A stretch of 61,860 nucleotides of DNA, taken from the NCBI RefSeq assembly GCF_004138215.1, contig NZ_RYYS01000014.1, positions 1 through 61,860 on the forward strand, written 5' to 3'. Position numbers and translations under genes: made by a program. Below the pieces are notes generated by a model, which ran no database searches, was not told the DNA's origin, and worked only from the letters and a program-made list of their open reading frames with translations. Positions 59,097-61,860 of the stretch are shown piece after piece (position 1 is the stretch's first letter; every line of letters starts with the position of its first letter). Source of the stretch: Anaerophilus nitritigenes (GTDB lineage: Bacteria > Bacillota > Clostridia > Peptostreptococcales > Thermotaleaceae).

Positions 59097-59764
59097 AAAA
59101 TTTCAGCATAAACAGGATAATGATCAGAAAATTTAACAGGAACTACATTATAATCTATTAACTCTATGGAAGGAGATAAAAAGATATAATCGATTCTTTT
59201 GTTTAAAGGCATAAGAGTAGATTGATATTCTTTGTGAAATTTTGTAGCTGCATCTATCATAGGAACATTAAATTTTGGATTAGAAGTATTAAAATCTCCT
59301 AACAATATGAAAGGTTCATCAAGAGTTTTTATATATTTTTCAATATATGAAAATTGTTTTTCTCTTTCTTTTTCATTAAGTCCTAAGTGAACGTTTAGAA
59401 TATTTAGTTTTTTGTTTCCAATTTTTAAAAGGGTATGGAGCATTCCTCTTTGCTCTTTTTTACTAGGAAGAGGAATATGCTTTTTCTTTAAAAATTCTAA
59501 AAAACTAAAAGTGGCAACTCCGTAATATCCATCTCCTATTTTAACATTAGGAGCAAAGGCATGATCACACAAAAAATTTTTATAAATAGTACTTACTTGA
59601 TATCCTCTTTTATTATTTTCATTAATCTCTTGTAAAGCCATGATATGAAATTTTTCATTTTTGAGAAAGTACATGAGTTGACTAAGCTTTGGAATCATAA
59701 ATAAATCTTTACCACTATGAATATTATAGGTAAGAATTTTAAATATATATCTATCTTTTTCCAT
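59090..59764 (-). CDS. Endonuclease/exonuclease/phosphatase-fold protein
   Basis: 224 residues of the EEP superfamily (metal-dependent phosphodiesterases acting on nucleic acids or phospholipids). The family motifs are in order: LTYNIHSG near the N-terminus, ALQEIN, LNVHLG, LLGDFNTSNP, KRIDYIFLS and FSDHYPVYAEI at the end. No signal peptide, so it is probably cytoplasmic. Substrate unknown. The RBS is weak (GGATGTG). It interrupts the gerM-rph order on the opposite strand. Confidence 0.9.
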   Translation of the reverse strand: MEKDRYIFKILTYNIHSGKDLFMIPKLSQLMYFLKNEKFHIMALQEINENNKRGYQVSTIYKNFLCDHAFAPNVKIGDGYYGVATFSFLEFLKKKHIPLPSKKEQRGMLHTLLKIGNKKLNILNVHLGLNEKEREKQFSYIEKYIKTLDEPFILLGDFNTSNPKFNVPMIDAATKFHKEYQSTLMPLNKRIDYIFLSPSIELIDYNVVPVKFSDHYPVYAEILI

Positions 59765-59932
59765 ACATACACATCCAATCTAAAAAAACTGTATATTGTC
59801 TTCCTATGTATTAAAAAAATACCTATATGAGTAGTATATGCTATATAGAGTGAATTGGTAAAGATAGTATGATAAAATAAAAAAGGTGATACAATAACTA
59901 AATAGAATGATCAATAAAAGGAGATGAAAGTA

Positions 59933-60691
59933 TTGTTAAGATTAAATAAAAGAAAAGAAGATCAACTAAGAAAAGTTACTATATCTAAAGATTATTTGGC
60001 ATATCCAGAAGGTTCTGTTTTAATAGAAATGGGAAATACAAAGGTTATTTGTACAGCATCTATAGAAGAAAAAGTACCTCCCTTTTTAAAAGGAAGTGGA
60101 AAAGGCTGGGTTACAGCAGAGTATGGAATGCTACCAAGGTCTACTCAAACAAGGAAGATTAGAGAATCTAGTAGAGGAAAAGTAGATGGAAGAACTCAAG
60201 AAATTCAAAGATTGATTGGAAGAGCATTACGCAGTGTAGTAGATTTAGATGCATTGGGAGAAAAAACAATATGGATTGATTGTGATGTGATTCAAGCTGA
60301 CGGAGGAACTAGAACTGCATCTATAACAGGAGCTTTTATTGCTTTGGTGCAAGGATTACATAAACTTTATGAAAAAAAAGAAATCAAAACATTTCCAATT
60401 AAAAATTATGTGGCAGCTATAAGCGTGGGAATAGTAGAGGACACACCAGTATTAGATCTTTGTTATGAAGAAGATTCAAATGCAAAAGTGGATATGAATG
60501 TCATCATGACAGATCAAAAAGAGTTTATAGAGATACAAGGAACAGGAGAAGAAGCTCCTTTTACAAGACAAGAGCTTATGAGACTTTTAGAGCTTGCAGA
60601 GAAGGGGAATGAAGAACTGATTTGTATGCAAAAAGAGATATTGGGAGAAATAGGGAATTTGATAGGTATAGATAAAAATATGGAGGAGTAA
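59933..60691 (+). CDS. rph: Ribonuclease PH
   Basis: Phosphate-dependent 3' exonuclease that trims tRNA ends. 252 residues. Motifs: [67 protein letters not shown] and [13 protein letters not shown]. The TTG at 59933 lies 9 bases after AAAAGGAG; an ATG at 59924 is inside the ribosome site. Followed at 4 bases by rdgB. Confidence 0.96.
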   Translation: MLRLNKRKEDQLRKVTISKDYLAYPEGSVLIEMGNTKVICTASIEEKVPPFLKGSGKGWVTAEYGMLPRSTQTRKIRESSRGKVDGRTQEIQRLIGRALRSVVDLDALGEKTIWIDCDVIQADGGTRTASITGAFIALVQGLHKLYEKKEIKTFPIKNYVAAISVGIVEDTPVLDLCYEEDSNAKVDMNVIMTDQKEFIEIQGTGEEAPFTRQELMRLLELAEKGNEELICMQKEILGEIGNLIGIDKNMEE

Positions 60692-60695
60692 AATT

Positions 60696-61292
60696 ATGAA
60701 TAAAGTAGTGATTGCATCTCAAAATAAGCATAAATTAGAAGAAATTAAAGATATTTTAAAAGATTTTCCACTAGAGATTTATAGTATGGATCAAGTAGGA
60801 CTCAAAGATTTAGAGATTGTAGAAGATGGACATACTTTTGAAGAAAATTCTATGAAAAAGGCAGTAGAGGTAATGAAAAGAACAAATGCAATCGCCATTG
60901 CGGATGATTCAGGACTTGAAGTAGAAGCTATAGACAATAGGCCTGGAGTATATTCAGCAAGATTTTCAGGAGAAGGGGCTACGGATGAGAAAAACAATAC
61001 AAAGCTTTTAGATATGCTAAAAGGCATTGAATTACATAAAAGAAGTGCAAGATTTGTATCTGTTATTTCTGTAGCATTTCCTGATGGGGAAAAATTAAGT
61101 GTCAGAGGAGAATGTTCTGGAGTAATAGGTTTTGAAGAAAAAGGGGAAAATGGATTTGGGTATGATCCATTATTTATTGTACCTGAGTATAATAAAACCT
61201 TTGCAGAAATAGATTCTGATTTTAAAAATAAAATTAGCCATAGAGCAAATGCACTAAAGAAATTAAAAAAGGAATTAAAGGGATTATTATAG
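60696..61292 (+). CDS. rdgB: XTP/dITP diphosphatase
   Basis: Removes non-canonical purine triphosphates (XTP, ITP, dITP) from the pool. 198 residues of the Ham1/RdgB family: VIASQNKHKLEEIKDIL, EDGHTFEENSMKKA, IADDSGLEVEAIDNRPGVYS, FGYDPLFIVPEYNKTFAE and KNKISHRANALKKL. RBS TGGAGGAG. Middle gene of rph-rdgB-yfcE. Confidence 0.96.
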   Translation: MNKVVIASQNKHKLEEIKDILKDFPLEIYSMDQVGLKDLEIVEDGHTFEENSMKKAVEVMKRTNAIAIADDSGLEVEAIDNRPGVYSARFSGEGATDEKNNTKLLDMLKGIELHKRSARFVSVISVAFPDGEKLSVRGECSGVIGFEEKGENGFGYDPLFIVPEYNKTFAEIDSDFKNKISHRANALKKLKKELKGLL

Positions 61293-61304
61293 GAGGAATA
61301 TTAC

Positions 61305-61775
61305 TTGAAAGTTGTAGTGATAAGCGATACTCATGGAATGATAGACTTAGCTATTGATGTTATAAAAGAGATAGAAGATGTGGATCTTTGTATTCATTTA
61401 GGAGATCATTATAAAGATGCCCTAGATATAGAAGAGTCTACAGAAGTAGAGATGATAGCAGTGAAAGGAAATTGTGATAGAGAAGATGAAGAATCTGAGA
61501 TGGTCTTAGAACTAGAAGATCATAGATTATTTATTACTCATGGTCATGAATATGGGGTAAAAATGAATTTAAATAGAATTTACTACAAGGCATTAGAATT
61601 AGGATGTAATGTAGTTTTATTTGGACATACTCATTCTCCTATTATAGACCAAATAGATGATGTATTTATTATGAATCCAGGAAGTATAAGTCTTCCAAGA
61701 GGAGGACAAAATAGTTCCTATGGAATTATAGAAATAGATGAAGAAATACATGGACAAATTATAGAAGTAAAGTAA
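61305..61775 (+). CDS. YfcE-type metallophosphoesterase
   Basis: 156 residues, a small calcineurin-like phosphodiesterase. Metal motifs: VISDTHGM (N-terminus), IHLGDHYKD, VKGNCD, LFITHGHEYG and LFGHTHSP, all intact. Start is TTG behind AGGAGGAATATTA. The terminator starts at its stop codon. Confidence 0.92.
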   Translation: MKVVVISDTHGMIDLAIDVIKEIEDVDLCIHLGDHYKDALDIEESTEVEMIAVKGNCDREDEESEMVLELEDHRLFITHGHEYGVKMNLNRIYYKALELGCNVVLFGHTHSPIIDQIDDVFIMNPGSISLPRGGQNSSYGIIEIDEEIHGQIIEVK

Positions 61776-61795
61776 AAGGAGCAAATGCTCCTTTT
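61774..61795. terminator. Terminator after the YfcE-like gene
   Basis: AAAAGGAGC/GCTCCTTTT perfect stem with AAAT loop. On the minus strand it lies just downstream of repeat copy C. Confidence 0.8.
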
Positions 61796-61800
61796 GGGCT

Positions 61801-61860
61801 TATAGACAAAGTCATAAAAAACGTCACTAAATTTTCAAATTTGGAAAATATATAGAAACG
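61801..61860 (-). repeat. Dispersed repeat, copy C (cut by window end)
   Basis: The last 60 bases align with 106-163 of copy A, same orientation, with scattered substitutions (shared: TAGACAAAGT, TTTTCAAATTT, GAAAATAT, AGAAACG). The rest of the copy lies beyond the window. Confidence 0.8.

Overview
The window is AT-rich DNA from a low-GC, spore-forming Firmicute, most likely an anaerobic member of the Clostridia. This is inferred from the AT-rich codon use, many TTG and GTG starts behind strong AGGAGG sites, the pcrA-ligA-gatCAB gene order, the purECFMNHD gene order, and spore genes (ytaF-like, YhcN/YlaJ lipoprotein, gerM). I cannot name the species. No rRNA, tRNA, transposase, integrase, phage gene or CRISPR array was recognised.

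Layout. 1-7650 is an accessory island: a type I restriction-modification operon (hsdR-hsdM-hsdS), an unrecognised 148-residue protein and a tiny membrane peptide. It is bracketed by two inverted copies of a repeat of about 150 bp; a third copy begins at the right end of the window. 7655-21700 is purine metabolism: a LysR regulator divergent from a fused purL, then a permease behind a tandem guanine plus PRPP-type riboswitch, then purE-C-F-M-N-H-D, much of it overlapping or closely spaced. 21768-28937 holds a small membrane protein, a proline-rich repeat protein, a YbjQ-family protein, a three-gene MacB-like export system whose ATPase seems to start at ATC, and an NhaC antiporter.

29387-35704 holds a Mrp/NifX-like/DUF134 iron-sulfur-type cluster, recX, a YfcC-family transporter under a palindromic operator, proC, and two spore-associated genes. 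35742-38511 (minus strand) is the methionine importer metNIQ under a SAM-I riboswitch. 38603-43798 holds a YerC/TrpR-like regulator, a DnaJ-like co-chaperone, uvsE, a sodium:solute symporter and an unknown membrane protein. 44005-51347 is the housekeeping run pcrA-ligA-gatC-gatA-gatB, followed by an ion-transporter-like protein.

52995-57292 contains two paralogous cell-wall amidases of different length, each with a copy of the same promoter and leader. Between them lie a small cysteine-rich protein and a possible ADP-ribosyltransferase-fold protein. 57439-61775 ends with a UPF0316 membrane protein, gerM, an EEP-fold phosphodiesterase on the minus strand, and rph-rdgB-yfcE.

The strongest regulatory signals are the tandem guanine/PRPP riboswitch, the SAM-I riboswitch, the operator overlapping the yfcC-like promoter, and the inverted repeats between lysR and purL. 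The least explained signals are the dispersed repeat flanking the restriction operon, the ATC-initiated ATPase, two structured leaders near dnaJ and the symporter, and the DarT-like protein between the duplicated amidases.
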